From: CAYGZL01 sp964354345
Lineage (GTDB): Bacteria; Chloroflexota; Anaerolineae; Anaerolineales; UBA4823
Length of the DNA stretch: 61,687 nucleotides
Assembly: GCA_964354345.1 (NCBI GenBank)
Contig: CAYGZL010000109.1
Coordinates: 1 to 61,687, forward strand
Reading direction: 5' to 3'
The translations under genes were made by a program, and so were the position numbers. A model generated the notes under the pieces. The model worked only from the letters and a program-made list of their open reading frames with translations. It ran no database searches and was not told the DNA's origin. This document shows positions 1-8,530 of the stretch, piece after piece. Within the stretch, counting starts at the first letter, position 1, and every line of letters begins with the position of its first letter.

Positions 1-1430
1 AGCGCTGAATCCCAATCGAAAACGATATCCTTGTTGTTATCTACGGATAACATGGCGTAGGTCAGCGCTCCCAGGCCAACCTGTTGCGCCACTGAGTTGC
101 GCAGTTCCTGGGGTAAATCCGGATTCTTCTCGGCGATCACCTCCAGCACACGCCGGGCTGCCTCGTTGGCTACATCCATAAACAGCACCACCCGTCCGCG
201 CCGTGCCGACATGGCTCCTTCTGGCAGGCTGACAAAGCCATAACCCAGGTGGAAGCATTTCGCTGCCTGTGGAAAGCCCCACAACTCCAGAATTTTGAAG
301 GCCTGTTGCAGATGCAGGCTCTGGCGCACATCAATCACATACACTGAGCGGTCGACATGGAACTGCTCGAATTTAATCTTGGCCAGCGCCAGGTCCTTCG
401 TCAGGTAGAGTGTAGTGCCATCGCGGCGTAGAATCACGTTGGTGCGATATTTTTCCTTCTTCAGACCGAGCTTTTCGTCAATCTTGACGATCACTGCCCC
501 ACCGTCCGGTCGTTCGTCGTCAGCAATACCACGTGAAATCAGCTCGTTGACAATCTCTTTGGCGGGTTGATCTACCTCACTCTCGAAAAACCAGACATCC
601 ATGTGGATATCGAGCAGCTTGAGGATCTCATGCAGCTCATCCAGGCTCCATTGGCGGGTAGTCAACCATAGTTGACGCACTTCAGGGTCATTTACGTCCC
701 AGCGCCGGTAGATCTCGCGCCGCTCAGCCTCGTAGGTTTCCCGTTGATGCTTCTGTTCAGGAGTCTCGTTCTCCTGCGCTTCGAGTAAGCGGGTGGCTTC
801 GGCGTAGATTTTAAGCAGCCATTGACCACGCTCGTGCACACCGGACGGTTCCTGTCCCTGGTAAAACTTCTGATAAGCCCACATTACGGTGATTACGCCC
901 AGACCAATGTCGCCTGGGTATGAGGCCCGTACGGTGTCGAAACCAGCGAATTCCACCAGCCGCGCCACCGCTTCACCGAGAAGGGCGTTGCGGGCGTGGC
1001 CAATATGGAAAGAGTGGTGGGTATTCGGTTGAGCATACTCCACCATGACCCGCTCATTCTTTGGCGCCCCACGTCCGAAGGCCTTGCCTTCCTGCAGCAC
1101 CTGATCAACCACCCGCCGGGTATATTCCCCCGGGGTGAAGTACAGGTTCAGGTAGCCCTTCACCGCCTCGACCCGACTGAAACCACCTCGCATGCCCAGG
1201 TAACCCTTGACCTGCTCAGCGATTTGTTGGGCGCGTTGTGGTACTGGTACGTGTTGGATAACCCCGCTCCTGGCTTCCGCGGCGGCCATCTGGAAGAAGG
1301 ACATGGATATGCCCCATTCACCCGCGAAGGGGATGGGTTTCCAATCAATCGCGCCTGGGTCGGGTAATCCCTGGGATGCACAAAATTCCTGGATGGTTAA
1401 CTGGATGGTATTTTGTTCAATTTCAAACAT
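1..1430 (-). CDS. argS: Arginyl-tRNA synthetase, 5' part (runs off the window edge)
   Basis: Charges tRNA-Arg with arginine using ATP in the cytoplasm. The reverse strand reads open from ATG at 1430 to base 1, about 476 codons, so the C-terminal anticodon-binding domain lies outside the window. The N-terminal tRNA-binding add-on is followed by the class I HIGH signature in the form HSFHIGHARNALLGE and by the arginyl-specific Rossmann core. A KMSKS-like loop appears as EGAMSARRGRVV, in which the first Lys of the motif is Ala; deviations at this site are known among ArgRS enzymes. It lies downstream of rpsT on the same strand, with an intrinsic terminator between them, so it probably has its own promoter or is expressed by read-through. 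The family assignment is secure. Confidence 0.95.
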   Translation of the reverse strand, partial: MFEIEQNTIQLTIQEFCASQGLPDPGAIDWKPIPFAGEWGISMSFFQMAAAEARSGVIQHVPVPQRAQQIAEQVKGYLGMRGGFSRVEAVKGYLNLYFTPGEYTRRVVDQVLQEGKAFGRGAPKNERVMVEYAQPNTHHSFHIGHARNALLGEAVARLVEFAGFDTVRASYPGDIGLGVITVMWAYQKFYQGQEPSGVHERGQWLLKIYAEATRLLEAQENETPEQKHQRETYEAERREIYRRWDVNDPEVRQLWLTTRQWSLDELHEILKLLDIHMDVWFFESEVDQPAKEIVNELISRGIADDERPDGGAVIVKIDEKLGLKKEKYRTNVILRRDGTTLYLTKDLALAKIKFEQFHVDRSVYVIDVRQSLHLQQAFKILELWGFPQAAKCFHLGYGFVSLPEGAMSARRGRVVLFMDVANEAARRVLEVIAEKNPDLPQELRNSVAQQVGLGALTYAMLSVDNNKDIVFDWDSA

Positions 1431-1443
1431 AATGTTTTATAAG

Positions 1444-1474
1444 CAAAAAAGCGGGAGCGTATCAGGCTCCCGCT
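1444..1474 (-). terminator. Intrinsic terminator after rpsT
   Basis: A 9-bp perfect stem (1450-1458 with 1466-1474, AGCGGGAGC/GCTCCCGCT) with a 7-nt loop is followed on the minus strand by a run of six T. It lies 43 nt past the rpsT stop and just before argS. Confidence 0.85.
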
Positions 1475-1516
1475 GGCGGTAGACCAGGGTTGGTCTAGTT
1501 TTAATCCGTTGAATTG

Positions 1517-1792
1517 CTACGCGCTTTTCTTCTCGAGCTGAGCCAGGTGCTTCATCAAGCGGCTTTTACGCCGGGCCGCGTTATTCTTGTGCAGAATACC
1601 CTTCTCCGCAGCTTTATCCAGGGCAGCGACCGCCTCTTTTGTCGCCGCGGCTGCGGCTTCCACGCCACCCTCTTCTATCGCCAGACGGGCTTTCTTGACG
1701 AATGTACGGGTGCGGCTGACATAGGTACGGTTTCGAACGCGGCGCCGCTCGTTCTGGCGGTTGCGTTTTATCTGGGACTTTATATTTGCCAA
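1517..1792 (-). CDS. rpsT: 30S ribosomal protein S20 (TTG start)
   Basis: Structural protein of the small ribosomal subunit that binds 16S rRNA. The product is 91 residues, very basic and helical, beginning (M)ANIKSQIKRNRQNERRR and containing the family hallmark HKNNAARRKSRLMK near the C-terminus. The start is TTG at 1792. It is preceded by a GGAGG ribosome-binding site at 1799-1803 with 6-nt spacing, and an upstream ATG in the same frame would add residues alien to S20. A good sigma70-type promoter sits at 1862-1890 and an intrinsic terminator at 1444-1474, so the gene is probably monocistronic. A rare start codon in rpsT is known from other bacteria, where it takes part in autoregulation; that role is only inferred here. 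Confidence 0.95.
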   Translation of the reverse strand: MANIKSQIKRNRQNERRRVRNRTYVSRTRTFVKKARLAIEEGGVEAAAAATKEAVAALDKAAEKGILHKNNAARRKSRLMKHLAQLEKKSA

Positions 1793-1861
1793 AGCGATCC
1801 TCCAAATTATCAACAAAAAAACAGACGGTCAACCTTCGACCGATCGTATTCACGGTGTGGT

Positions 1862-1890
1862 ATTTTACATGATAGTCGTGATTTTGTCTA
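1862..1890 (-). promoter_or_regulatory. rpsT promoter
   Basis: On the minus strand a -35 box TAGACA (1885-1890) and a -10 box TAAAAT (1862-1867) are separated by exactly 17 bp. Each matches the sigma70 consensus at five of six positions. The leader between it and rpsT contains a small inverted repeat (CGGTC/GACCG, about 1826-1842). Confidence 0.65.
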
Positions 1891-2002
1891 GCAATTCGAT
1901 ATAGCTGGATGGGTTAGTCATAGTCATCAATTTATCGTATACCGGTTATAATCCTTTTCAGGGTGGATGATCCTTAAGACACTATAAAAAAGGAATAAAC
2001 CA

Positions 2003-3262
2003 ATGAACTCTCGCCAACGTGTTCTAACCACACTTAACCATCAGGCTCCCGATCGCATCCCCCTCGATCTGGGCGCCAGCGCGGTGACGGGCATGCATGT
2101 CAGCTCGGTTTATAAACTGCGCCAGGCTATAAAACTCGATCCACCGGGTACACCTGTCAAGATCGTCGAGCCGTACCAGCTGCTGGGTGAGATCGCGCCC
2201 GACTTGATGGACGTCCTGGGGGTGGATGTAGTCGGATTAGGCGGTCCGCGTAATATGTTCGGTTTTCGCAATGAAAACTGGAAGCCGTGGACTTTCTTCG
2301 ATAGCACGCCAGTCCTGGTGCCCGAAGCCTTCAATACCGACCCGGAGCCCAATGGGGATATCCTGATGTACCCTGAAGGCGACAAGTCCGTTCCACCCAG
2401 TGGTCGTCTGCCGGCCGGTGGTTTTTATTTCGATGCCATCGTGCGCCAACCACCGATTGACGACTCACGCCTTGATCCCGAAGATAACCTGATGGAATTC
2501 GGTCCGATCTCAGAGGCTGACCTGGCTCATTTCGCTTCTGAGGCAGCTCGCTTGTATGAACAAACCGACAAAGCCATCCTGGCTAACTTCGGCGGTACTG
2601 CCTTCGGTGACATTGCTCTGGTGCCTGCCACTCAGTTAAAATATCCGCGTGGCATTCGAGACATCTCCGAATGGTACATGAGCACAGTCACCCGCCGGGA
2701 TTATATCTATCAGGTATTCGAGCGTCAGTGTGAGATTGGCTTACACAACCTGGGGAAGATCCACCAGGTCGTCGGTGAGCGAGTGGCGGTCGTCTTTGTC
2801 ACCGGCACCGATTTCGGCACGCAGAACGGACCGTTCATCTCACCCAAGGCATACCGCAGCCTGTTTATGCCATTCCATAAAGCAGTCAATGATTGGATCC
2901 ACACCCACACCACCTGGAAGAGTTTAATCCACTCGTGCGGTTCGGTCATCGCGCTGATTCCTGATTTCATCGCGGCTGGTTTCGATATTCTCAATCCAGT
3001 GCAGACCTCGGCTGCAGGTATGGATCCCCAAACGCTCAAGGATCGGTTTGGTGAGCAGATTGTCTTCTGGGGCGGTGGGATCGATACCCAGCACACCTTG
3101 CCCTTCGGAACACCTCAGGAGGTGCGCGCCATGGCCAAAGAACGGCTGCATATCTTCGGGAAAAATGGTGGTTTTGTCTTCAACACCATTCACAATGTCC
3201 AGGCGGGTGTGTCGTTGGAAAACCTGTTGGCGTTGTATCAGACGGTCAGATCGAATGGATGA
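2003..3262 (+). CDS. UroD-family protein, methyltransferase-like
   Basis: A 419-residue protein of the uroporphyrinogen decarboxylase superfamily. It starts MNSRQRVLTTLNHQAPDRIP, the usual opening of MtaA/CmuA-type proteins. The C-terminal half has the HSCGSV segment followed by GFDILNPVQ and FVFNTIHNVQAGV, matching the zinc/thiol-site region of corrinoid:coenzyme M-type methyltransferases more than true HemE. A purine-rich ribosome-binding site (AAAAAGGAATAA) precedes the ATG. It overlaps the next gene by 8 nt, and a third family member follows at 5176, so the three probably form one metabolic unit. No corrinoid protein or heme-synthesis gene is adjacent. Methyl transfer or demethylation of an unknown substrate is inferred from the family; the substrate cannot be read from the sequence. 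Confidence 0.8.
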   Translation: MNSRQRVLTTLNHQAPDRIPLDLGASAVTGMHVSSVYKLRQAIKLDPPGTPVKIVEPYQLLGEIAPDLMDVLGVDVVGLGGPRNMFGFRNENWKPWTFFDSTPVLVPEAFNTDPEPNGDILMYPEGDKSVPPSGRLPAGGFYFDAIVRQPPIDDSRLDPEDNLMEFGPISEADLAHFASEAARLYEQTDKAILANFGGTAFGDIALVPATQLKYPRGIRDISEWYMSTVTRRDYIYQVFERQCEIGLHNLGKIHQVVGERVAVVFVTGTDFGTQNGPFISPKAYRSLFMPFHKAVNDWIHTHTTWKSLIHSCGSVIALIPDFIAAGFDILNPVQTSAAGMDPQTLKDRFGEQIVFWGGGIDTQHTLPFGTPQEVRAMAKERLHIFGKNGGFVFNTIHNVQAGVSLENLLALYQTVRSNG

Positions 3263-4331
3263 AAATTACAAACCCGATTGGACTCAGACCCAGGCGAAAT
3301 TTCTACGCTGGTGGCGCGGGGATGGGATGGTCATTAATCTCCAGGCGCGGCGTACGCCTGCACCCAACGAGCCGCCACCCCCGCTGAAAACGGATGACCT
3401 GGAAACGTGTTGGATTGACCCGCCCTATCGCCTGGCCTGGGCAGATTATGAGTTGGCCACCCATCTCTACTTGGCTGAGGGCTTCCCTTATTTCGAAACC
3501 CAGATTGGACCGGGCAGTCTGGGCTTGTTCCTGGGCGCGGGGGCTGTGTTGCACCCGGAAACTGTCTGGTATAAACCGGTGATCCAGGATCCACTCACCT
3601 TTGGAGCGTTACGCTTTGTACCAGACAACAACCTGTGGTGGCAGCGTCACATGGAAATGATTGACGCCGGGTTGCGACACTTCCAGGGGCGTATCCCGGT
3701 CGGTGTGCCCGACCTGATCGAAGGCCTCGATACACTGGCGGCCTTGCGCGGCGAGATGAACTTACTCTACGATCTCGTCGAACGCCCAGGCTGGGTGCAT
3801 GCACGACTGGCTGAGATCAATCAGGCCTTTTTCACTGCCTTCGATCTCATCTATGCCCGCGTCCGGGATGCCGAAGGCGGAAATGTATTCGGACCGTTCA
3901 AAATCTGGGGTCCAGGAAAAACCGCCAAGCTGCAGTGCGACTTCTCTGCCATGATCTCGCCACGCATGTTCAGTGAGTTCGTACAGCCTTATATCGCTAA
4001 GCAGTGCCGCTGGTTGGATTATTCGATGTACCACCTGGATGGAACGACCGCCCTCCAACACCTCGACCTTCTTCTGGAGATCCCCGAGCTGACCGCGATT
4101 GAATGGACGCCGCAAGCCGGAAGACCGGGAGGCGGTTCGCCGGTGTGGTTTGACATCTACAGGCGGATCAAAGCGGGTGGTAAGTCTCTCCAGGCTGTTG
4201 ACGTGGCTCTAGAGGATGTCATTCCCCTGCTCGATACTATTGGCCCGGAGGGGGTTTATGTCATGCTAAAGACCTCGCCCAGACAGGCTGAAGCTGAACG
4301 ACTGCTAAAGGCTTTGGAAACCTTCTATTGA
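3255..4331 (+). CDS. Second UroD-family protein
   Basis: A 358-residue protein starting MDENYKPDWTQTQAKFLRWW. The start chosen is the ATG at 3255, which overlaps the previous gene by 8 nt; the frame is open further upstream, but that stretch lies inside the neighbour. The fold signature is that of divergent UroD-like methyltransferases: an early conserved YRLAWADYEL segment, a central MISPRMFSEFVQPYI (also present as a variant in the gene at 5176) and a late YHLDGTTALQHLDLLLE stretch. The central Cys/His zinc site of MtaA is not obvious. Translational coupling with the preceding gene suggests the two proteins act together, perhaps as subunits or on successive steps. The exact reaction is unknown. 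Confidence 0.75.
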   Translation: MDENYKPDWTQTQAKFLRWWRGDGMVINLQARRTPAPNEPPPPLKTDDLETCWIDPPYRLAWADYELATHLYLAEGFPYFETQIGPGSLGLFLGAGAVLHPETVWYKPVIQDPLTFGALRFVPDNNLWWQRHMEMIDAGLRHFQGRIPVGVPDLIEGLDTLAALRGEMNLLYDLVERPGWVHARLAEINQAFFTAFDLIYARVRDAEGGNVFGPFKIWGPGKTAKLQCDFSAMISPRMFSEFVQPYIAKQCRWLDYSMYHLDGTTALQHLDLLLEIPELTAIEWTPQAGRPGGGSPVWFDIYRRIKAGGKSLQAVDVALEDVIPLLDTIGPEGVYVMLKTSPRQAEAERLLKALETFY

Positions 4332-4351
4332 CCTATTCAGGAGACACACCT

Positions 4352-5149
4352 ATGAAGAAAGAAGATGTCGGTTTAGGGATTGTAACATTCGTTTTGTTAC
4401 TGGCTGTTTTGGCTTGCTCAATCCTGCCAGATCAATTTGCCACACAGGTCGTAGATGTGGGCAAAACATCTGTGGCTGTCGTTCAGACTGAAGCTCCCCA
4501 GTTGCAGACACAATTTGCCCAGTTGGCTCAAACGGCAGTCAATCAAATAACTGCCATCCCGGGTAGCATCGGTAAGAAAATTGGGATTGATCCTGGTCAT
4601 GGTTGGGGTGGAGATCCGGGAGCAGTCGCCAATGGGTTACAGGAAAAAGATGTCAACCTCGACATCGCTAACCGAGTCAAAACCTTGCTTGAAGGAAAAG
4701 GATATCAAACGGTAATGACCCGTACAGGCGATGATCCTCATAAAATAACCTACGCGGCACAAGTAATAAATTCTGAGAATCCGGTGGTGACGGTTTCTAT
4801 TCACTCAAATAGCGCGGGTATGGCGAGTGGTACAGAAGCATGTTACACCGTAGGCAAGTTGACCGATGCAGATAGCCTTGATCTTGCAAAACGATTAACC
4901 AATGCGATCTCACAAAAATTATCCATAAGGAATATCGGTGTTTTTCCAGAAAATTATGCGACTAAATGCAGTAGGAAAGATACCACTGGTTGGAATCAGT
5001 TATATATTCATGATATGAATCCACCAACCGCACTCATCGAGACTGCTTTCCTGAGCAACCCGTCAGATGCAAAGCTATTAACGGAGCGACCTCAGGATTT
5101 CGCAGAGGCGATTGTCAATGCGATTATCGAATACTTGTCCAAGAAATGA
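4352..5149 (+). CDS. N-acetylmuramoyl-L-alanine amidase, lipoprotein
   Basis: Cleaves the amide bond between N-acetylmuramic acid and the stem peptide of peptidoglycan (Amidase_3 family, zinc-dependent). The 265-residue product has a lipoprotein signal with lipobox LAVLAC (Cys22), a spacer, and then the catalytic domain beginning KKIGIDPGHGW. Zinc ligands and catalytic residues are visible: His83 (DPGH), Glu98 (LQEKDVN), the His in VSIHSNS and the Glu in LIETAFLS. I chose the ATG at 4352 because AGGAGA lies just upstream with about 7-nt spacing; an earlier TTG at 4328 would spoil the signal peptide. It sits 20 nt after a UroD-like gene, perhaps in the same transcript, but no functional link is evident. 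Confidence 0.88.
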   Translation: MKKEDVGLGIVTFVLLLAVLACSILPDQFATQVVDVGKTSVAVVQTEAPQLQTQFAQLAQTAVNQITAIPGSIGKKIGIDPGHGWGGDPGAVANGLQEKDVNLDIANRVKTLLEGKGYQTVMTRTGDDPHKITYAAQVINSENPVVTVSIHSNSAGMASGTEACYTVGKLTDADSLDLAKRLTNAISQKLSIRNIGVFPENYATKCSRKDTTGWNQLYIHDMNPPTALIETAFLSNPSDAKLLTERPQDFAEAIVNAIIEYLSKK

Positions 5150-5175
5150 CCCTTGCCCTAAATGACTGAAAAAGC

Positions 5176-6471
5176 ATGAATAAATTAATGGAAACTGGTT
5201 CATTGATTCGCGAACAAAAACTCTTGTCCGATGCGGTTCTTCATATACTACCCTCGGAACGGCAAACCTTGCGTTTCTTAGCTGGCCAGGTGGCTGAGCT
5301 GGCTGCCCGGCCGATTGAAGATGAAAAACGCAATTTATGGTTGGAGCATAACAGCCTGAAGCCTACTCGCCCGTTAATCTTCTGTGATCCGGAAAATAGC
5401 TGGCATGAGATTATTCCTCCCGAGAGTCTGGTCTGCCAGGGTGAAATCGCCCGTGGCTGGGAGTTCCACCTGCGTCGGGAAATTTTCTGGGCACGGCAGA
5501 TGCAAGACGATCGTGTCATCCAACCTTATTTCGACATCGCTCATTACCACCTGGAGCCAGATTGGGGGGCCCACGAAACGCGGATTGGGGGTGAAGATCG
5601 CTCTGCGTATCGTTGGGAGTCGCCAATCAACAGCGAAGCCGACCTGGCGATGCTCCATCCACCGCTAATCGCTATCGATTTCGCGGCGACCCGGCGCCTG
5701 GCTGATCTGGCGAACGAGATTATTGGCGATTTGCTCAGTGTGCGTATCAAAACTATCTGGTGGTGGACACTGGGCATGACCTGGCCGCTGGCCAACCTGC
5801 GCGGTCTGGAACGTATCATGTACGACATGGTGGATCATCCCGACTTTCTTCATCGCCTTATGACACTCCTGCGGGATGGCACCGCCCAGATGCTCGATGC
5901 CCTGGAACAGTCCGGTCTTTTATATCTCAATACTGAAGGGACTTACGTCGGATCGGGTGGTTTTGGCTGGACGGATGAGCTGCCTGCCCCTGATTTCACT
6001 GGTCATGTGCGCACCAAAGACATGTGGGGGTTCGCCGAAAGCCAGGAGACAGTCGGCGTCTCGCCGCGCATGTTTGGCGAATTTATCTTTCCCTACCAGC
6101 TCTCTCTATTAGAACGCTTTGGTTTAAATTGTTATGGTTGCTGCGAGCCAATTGATAAACGCTGGCCTTATATCAAACAAATCCCCAATCTGCGCCGCGT
6201 ATCGATCTCGCCCTGGTCGAACCGGGCGAAGATGGCAGAGCTCTTAAGCAGTAATTACATCTACTCCCTGAAACCGATCCCAACCAACCTGGCAATGCCT
6301 GCTTTCGATGAGGATCTGGTGCGCAGCCAGTTAGAGCAGGATTTGCGCGCCGCGCGTGGCTGCTGCCTGGAAATAATCATGAAAGATAACAACACCATCC
6401 AAAATGATCCGCATCGTGTGGTGCGTTGGGTGCAGATTGCTCGCGAAGTCAGTGAAGCGGTGTGGCAGTAA
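5176..6471 (+). CDS. Third UroD-family protein
   Basis: A 431-residue cytoplasmic protein related to the UroD/MtaA superfamily. Its central segment VSPRMFGEFIFPYQLSLL parallels the SPRMFSEFVQPYI of the gene at 3255. A Cys-rich YGCCEPID segment occupies the position of the metal/thiol site of MtaA-like enzymes, and the C-terminal region ends in CCLEIIMKDNNT. These resemble the uncharacterised UroD-like proteins often found in sugar or methyl-compound gene clusters. The stop at 6471 is one base from the stop of the convergent gene at 6473, so there is no room for a separate terminator. The family call is good and the function unknown. Confidence 0.75.
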   Translation: MNKLMETGSLIREQKLLSDAVLHILPSERQTLRFLAGQVAELAARPIEDEKRNLWLEHNSLKPTRPLIFCDPENSWHEIIPPESLVCQGEIARGWEFHLRREIFWARQMQDDRVIQPYFDIAHYHLEPDWGAHETRIGGEDRSAYRWESPINSEADLAMLHPPLIAIDFAATRRLADLANEIIGDLLSVRIKTIWWWTLGMTWPLANLRGLERIMYDMVDHPDFLHRLMTLLRDGTAQMLDALEQSGLLYLNTEGTYVGSGGFGWTDELPAPDFTGHVRTKDMWGFAESQETVGVSPRMFGEFIFPYQLSLLERFGLNCYGCCEPIDKRWPYIKQIPNLRRVSISPWSNRAKMAELLSSNYIYSLKPIPTNLAMPAFDEDLVRSQLEQDLRAARGCCLEIIMKDNNTIQNDPHRVVRWVQIAREVSEAVWQ

Positions 6472-6472
6472 A

Positions 6473-7891
6473 TCACGGACAAGGTTTCAAGTAATACGAG
6501 TCCAAATCACCTTCTGCAGCCCACCCGGTTGCGCCGTCAATTGAGCTCACTTTCCACCAACTGAAAGATTCTGCACACTGCGGACCTTCCAACACATCCA
6601 GGATTGTTTTTGGTTTCAAGCGGGCCAGGATTTTGCCGGTCTGGGCGCTGGGATTGGCGCGCAGACGCAAGATGTTGCCGTCTAAATCGGTAACGCAGGC
6701 ATGATGACCAATCACCAGGCGGATCGCTGGCGCGGCGGGGCAGGCGGGTGGCGTACTGCCTGGCAGGCTGTAACCTGCCGCTAATGGTGTTGGTTGCAGA
6801 GTCATACTGTCATTCGGCGAAGACTCCCGGGTAAGGTTAGCCACAACAGGTAGATTACGCTGCCATATTTGGTCGACCTGGACGAACCTTACAGCAGGCG
6901 GCCAACAACTGGCGAGAGTAATAATGAGTAAGGGGAGCAGGCTGAAACCTAGAATGGTAAAGCCACGCCGGTCGCGCGGCCAGTTAGCTAATCCACCTGT
7001 GACTCGCTCCGGTCCTTTGCTACTCACCACGCAGATCGGTCGCACCCGCCAGGGAAAGACCCGGTTGTGTTTCTCAGTCTGCACCAGGCAGAACTCGTAC
7101 CAGGAACAATCTTTACGCCAGTGCTCGAGCGACACCCACGGGAATTGAATTTCCTGGCTGATCGCATCCCCATCTTTCCCGATCTGGTCACGGATCTCCT
7201 TCCGCAGGGTAGCAATGGAACGGCAGGGCGCCAGGCTCACCCGGGCGATCACAATCAAGGGTTGAGCGCGCGCGTGGGCATAATGTTCAGCGATCTCTTG
7301 CGTTAACCCGAAGTAAATCCCTGTCCCAGCATAATCTCCAGAGCCGATCAACCACTCTCCGGTCTGGGCGATCTTCTCGGCCACTTCCTTACCTGTCCCA
7401 TGAAACAAGGTTAAGGTTGGCCAGACCAGGTCGAAGGCCAGCATAGCGACCCCCTGTAACATCACCAGGGAATATTTATAAATCAACCTGGCCAACCTGA
7501 CCGGGAACCGGCTGACCCATTTTAAGATATAACGTGATTTTGGAGCAGTGGGGTAGCGCGGAGCAACCAGGTCAGCCAGTCCATCTCGCAATGAAATGGA
7601 CCAAAAGAGCACGACATCAAAATAGAAGGCATTGACCAGCCGTAAGGGGATCAGGATCAGGTAGAACGCCAGGTTGTAGACCAGCCACAGCGGTGAGAGC
7701 AGGAAAAAAAGGCGCCGCGGCCAGACCGAGTGGGTATTGCGCAGCAGATGGCGAAGCGGAGAGTCCAGCCACCATTGCGCATAGTTTAATATAAAGAACG
7801 GTTTGCGTATCGCCCAGGCCAGGCGAGGTAAGCCAATGATCGCCAGGACGATCACTATAAACAATAGCATTCCACTTTGGAAGGTGGTCAT
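6473..7891 (-). CDS. Membrane protein with PARP-like ADP-ribosyltransferase domain and SH3b tail
   Basis: A 472-residue protein. Hydrophobic helices lie at about residues 8-28 and 60-95, with amphipathic segments to about 155. Residues 160-290 then read like a compact PARP-type catalytic domain. LFHGT (His164) matches the nicotinamide-side His, GTGIYFG with Tyr193 and EHYA with Tyr204 match the second motif, and WYEFCLVQ (Glu266) lies at the start of the strand that carries the catalytic Glu of H-Y-E enzymes. A further membrane helix at 311-329 is followed by a linker and a C-terminal bacterial SH3-like domain (about 395-468, LRLRANPS ... WWKVSS ... GWAAEG). It is 54 nt after the gene at 7946, which also looks PARP-like. 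The transferase call is inference from motif order and spacing; the SH3b call is firmer. Confidence 0.55.
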   Translation of the reverse strand: MTTFQSGMLLFIVIVLAIIGLPRLAWAIRKPFFILNYAQWWLDSPLRHLLRNTHSVWPRRLFFLLSPLWLVYNLAFYLILIPLRLVNAFYFDVVLFWSISLRDGLADLVAPRYPTAPKSRYILKWVSRFPVRLARLIYKYSLVMLQGVAMLAFDLVWPTLTLFHGTGKEVAEKIAQTGEWLIGSGDYAGTGIYFGLTQEIAEHYAHARAQPLIVIARVSLAPCRSIATLRKEIRDQIGKDGDAISQEIQFPWVSLEHWRKDCSWYEFCLVQTEKHNRVFPWRVRPICVVSSKGPERVTGGLANWPRDRRGFTILGFSLLPLLIITLASCWPPAVRFVQVDQIWQRNLPVVANLTRESSPNDSMTLQPTPLAAGYSLPGSTPPACPAAPAIRLVIGHHACVTDLDGNILRLRANPSAQTGKILARLKPKTILDVLEGPQCAESFSWWKVSSIDGATGWAAEGDLDSYYLKPCP

Positions 7892-7945
7892 TTCGTGTTA
7901 TCGAATGTAGTCCGCACCCATCCTGCCAGGAAAAAGTGGGATGGA

Positions 7946-8515
7946 TTAAGAACGGGTGATATGGGTAATATAGCGCAGCAGAGCTCGTCCACCGTCAAAG
8001 AGGGCATATAGATCACTCTCCAGTTCGCCGCTGCCCAAATCAACACCCCGGGTAACCAGGATTGAGTCGTATCCCTTGGGGGGTTGAGTTGCAGCAGGAT
8101 GAGGGGTTTGGTTGCGCTGAATATTCCCTGGCAGCGTTCGGCAACTCATTAGAAAACCCTCAGTCTCCTCGCCGAACTTCATTGCCACCCGGGCTGCCGC
8201 ATCCGCTTTGGCATACAGATACACGGCCTCGGCGCTGAAAACATGGGGGTAAAATTCCCCATACGGCAGGGGTTGACCGGCGTTAATTACTGCTTCAATC
8301 ATAGTCAGGGGGCAGGCGTAGAACAGCCAGCGATCCAGCGTGATCGAACGGTCTTTCAGGCTTTTCCAGGCGCGCCAGCGCGCCAGGTTGTCCACCTGGT
8401 AATAGCCCAGGATCCGGTAGCGACTTGACTCGACGTGCGAGGTCAGTTTTAGAGGCAGGTTCTCGCCTTCCAGATGAGTGATTCCGGGAAGTCTGGTAAT
8501 GCTTAAAGGATCCAT
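7946..8515 (-). CDS. Small protein resembling a catalytically degenerate PARP domain
   Basis: A 189-residue soluble protein of unknown family. From residue 63 the order of motifs parallels a PARP catalytic domain. LFYACPLTMIEAVINAG stands where PARPs have LWHGS...I...G, AVYLYAKADAAARVA where they have GIYFAD...SA, GFLMSCRTLPGN where they have LLGEVALGN, PPKGYDSI where they have PKGKHSV, and SDLYALFDGGRALLRYI where they have NEYIVYD..Q....YL. In that alignment the His becomes Tyr66, the Tyr is kept (Tyr99) and the Glu becomes Leu169, so NAD+-dependent transfer would not be expected, as in vertebrate PARP13. It lies 15 nt after the membrane glycosyltransferase and 54 nt before a second PARP-like gene. 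The homology is my inference from pattern and should be tested structurally. Confidence 0.45.
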   Translation of the reverse strand: MDPLSITRLPGITHLEGENLPLKLTSHVESSRYRILGYYQVDNLARWRAWKSLKDRSITLDRWLFYACPLTMIEAVINAGQPLPYGEFYPHVFSAEAVYLYAKADAAARVAMKFGEETEGFLMSCRTLPGNIQRNQTPHPAATQPPKGYDSILVTRGVDLGSGELESDLYALFDGGRALLRYITHITRS

Positions 8516-8530
8516 TGTTTGGTTGCCTTT

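Noticed and set aside
2003..6471. True uroporphyrinogen decarboxylase (hemE)
   Set aside because: Three diverged copies without other heme-synthesis genes, and the conserved HemE substrate-binding pattern is not evident; the Cys/His segment is closer to MtaA-type methyltransferases.
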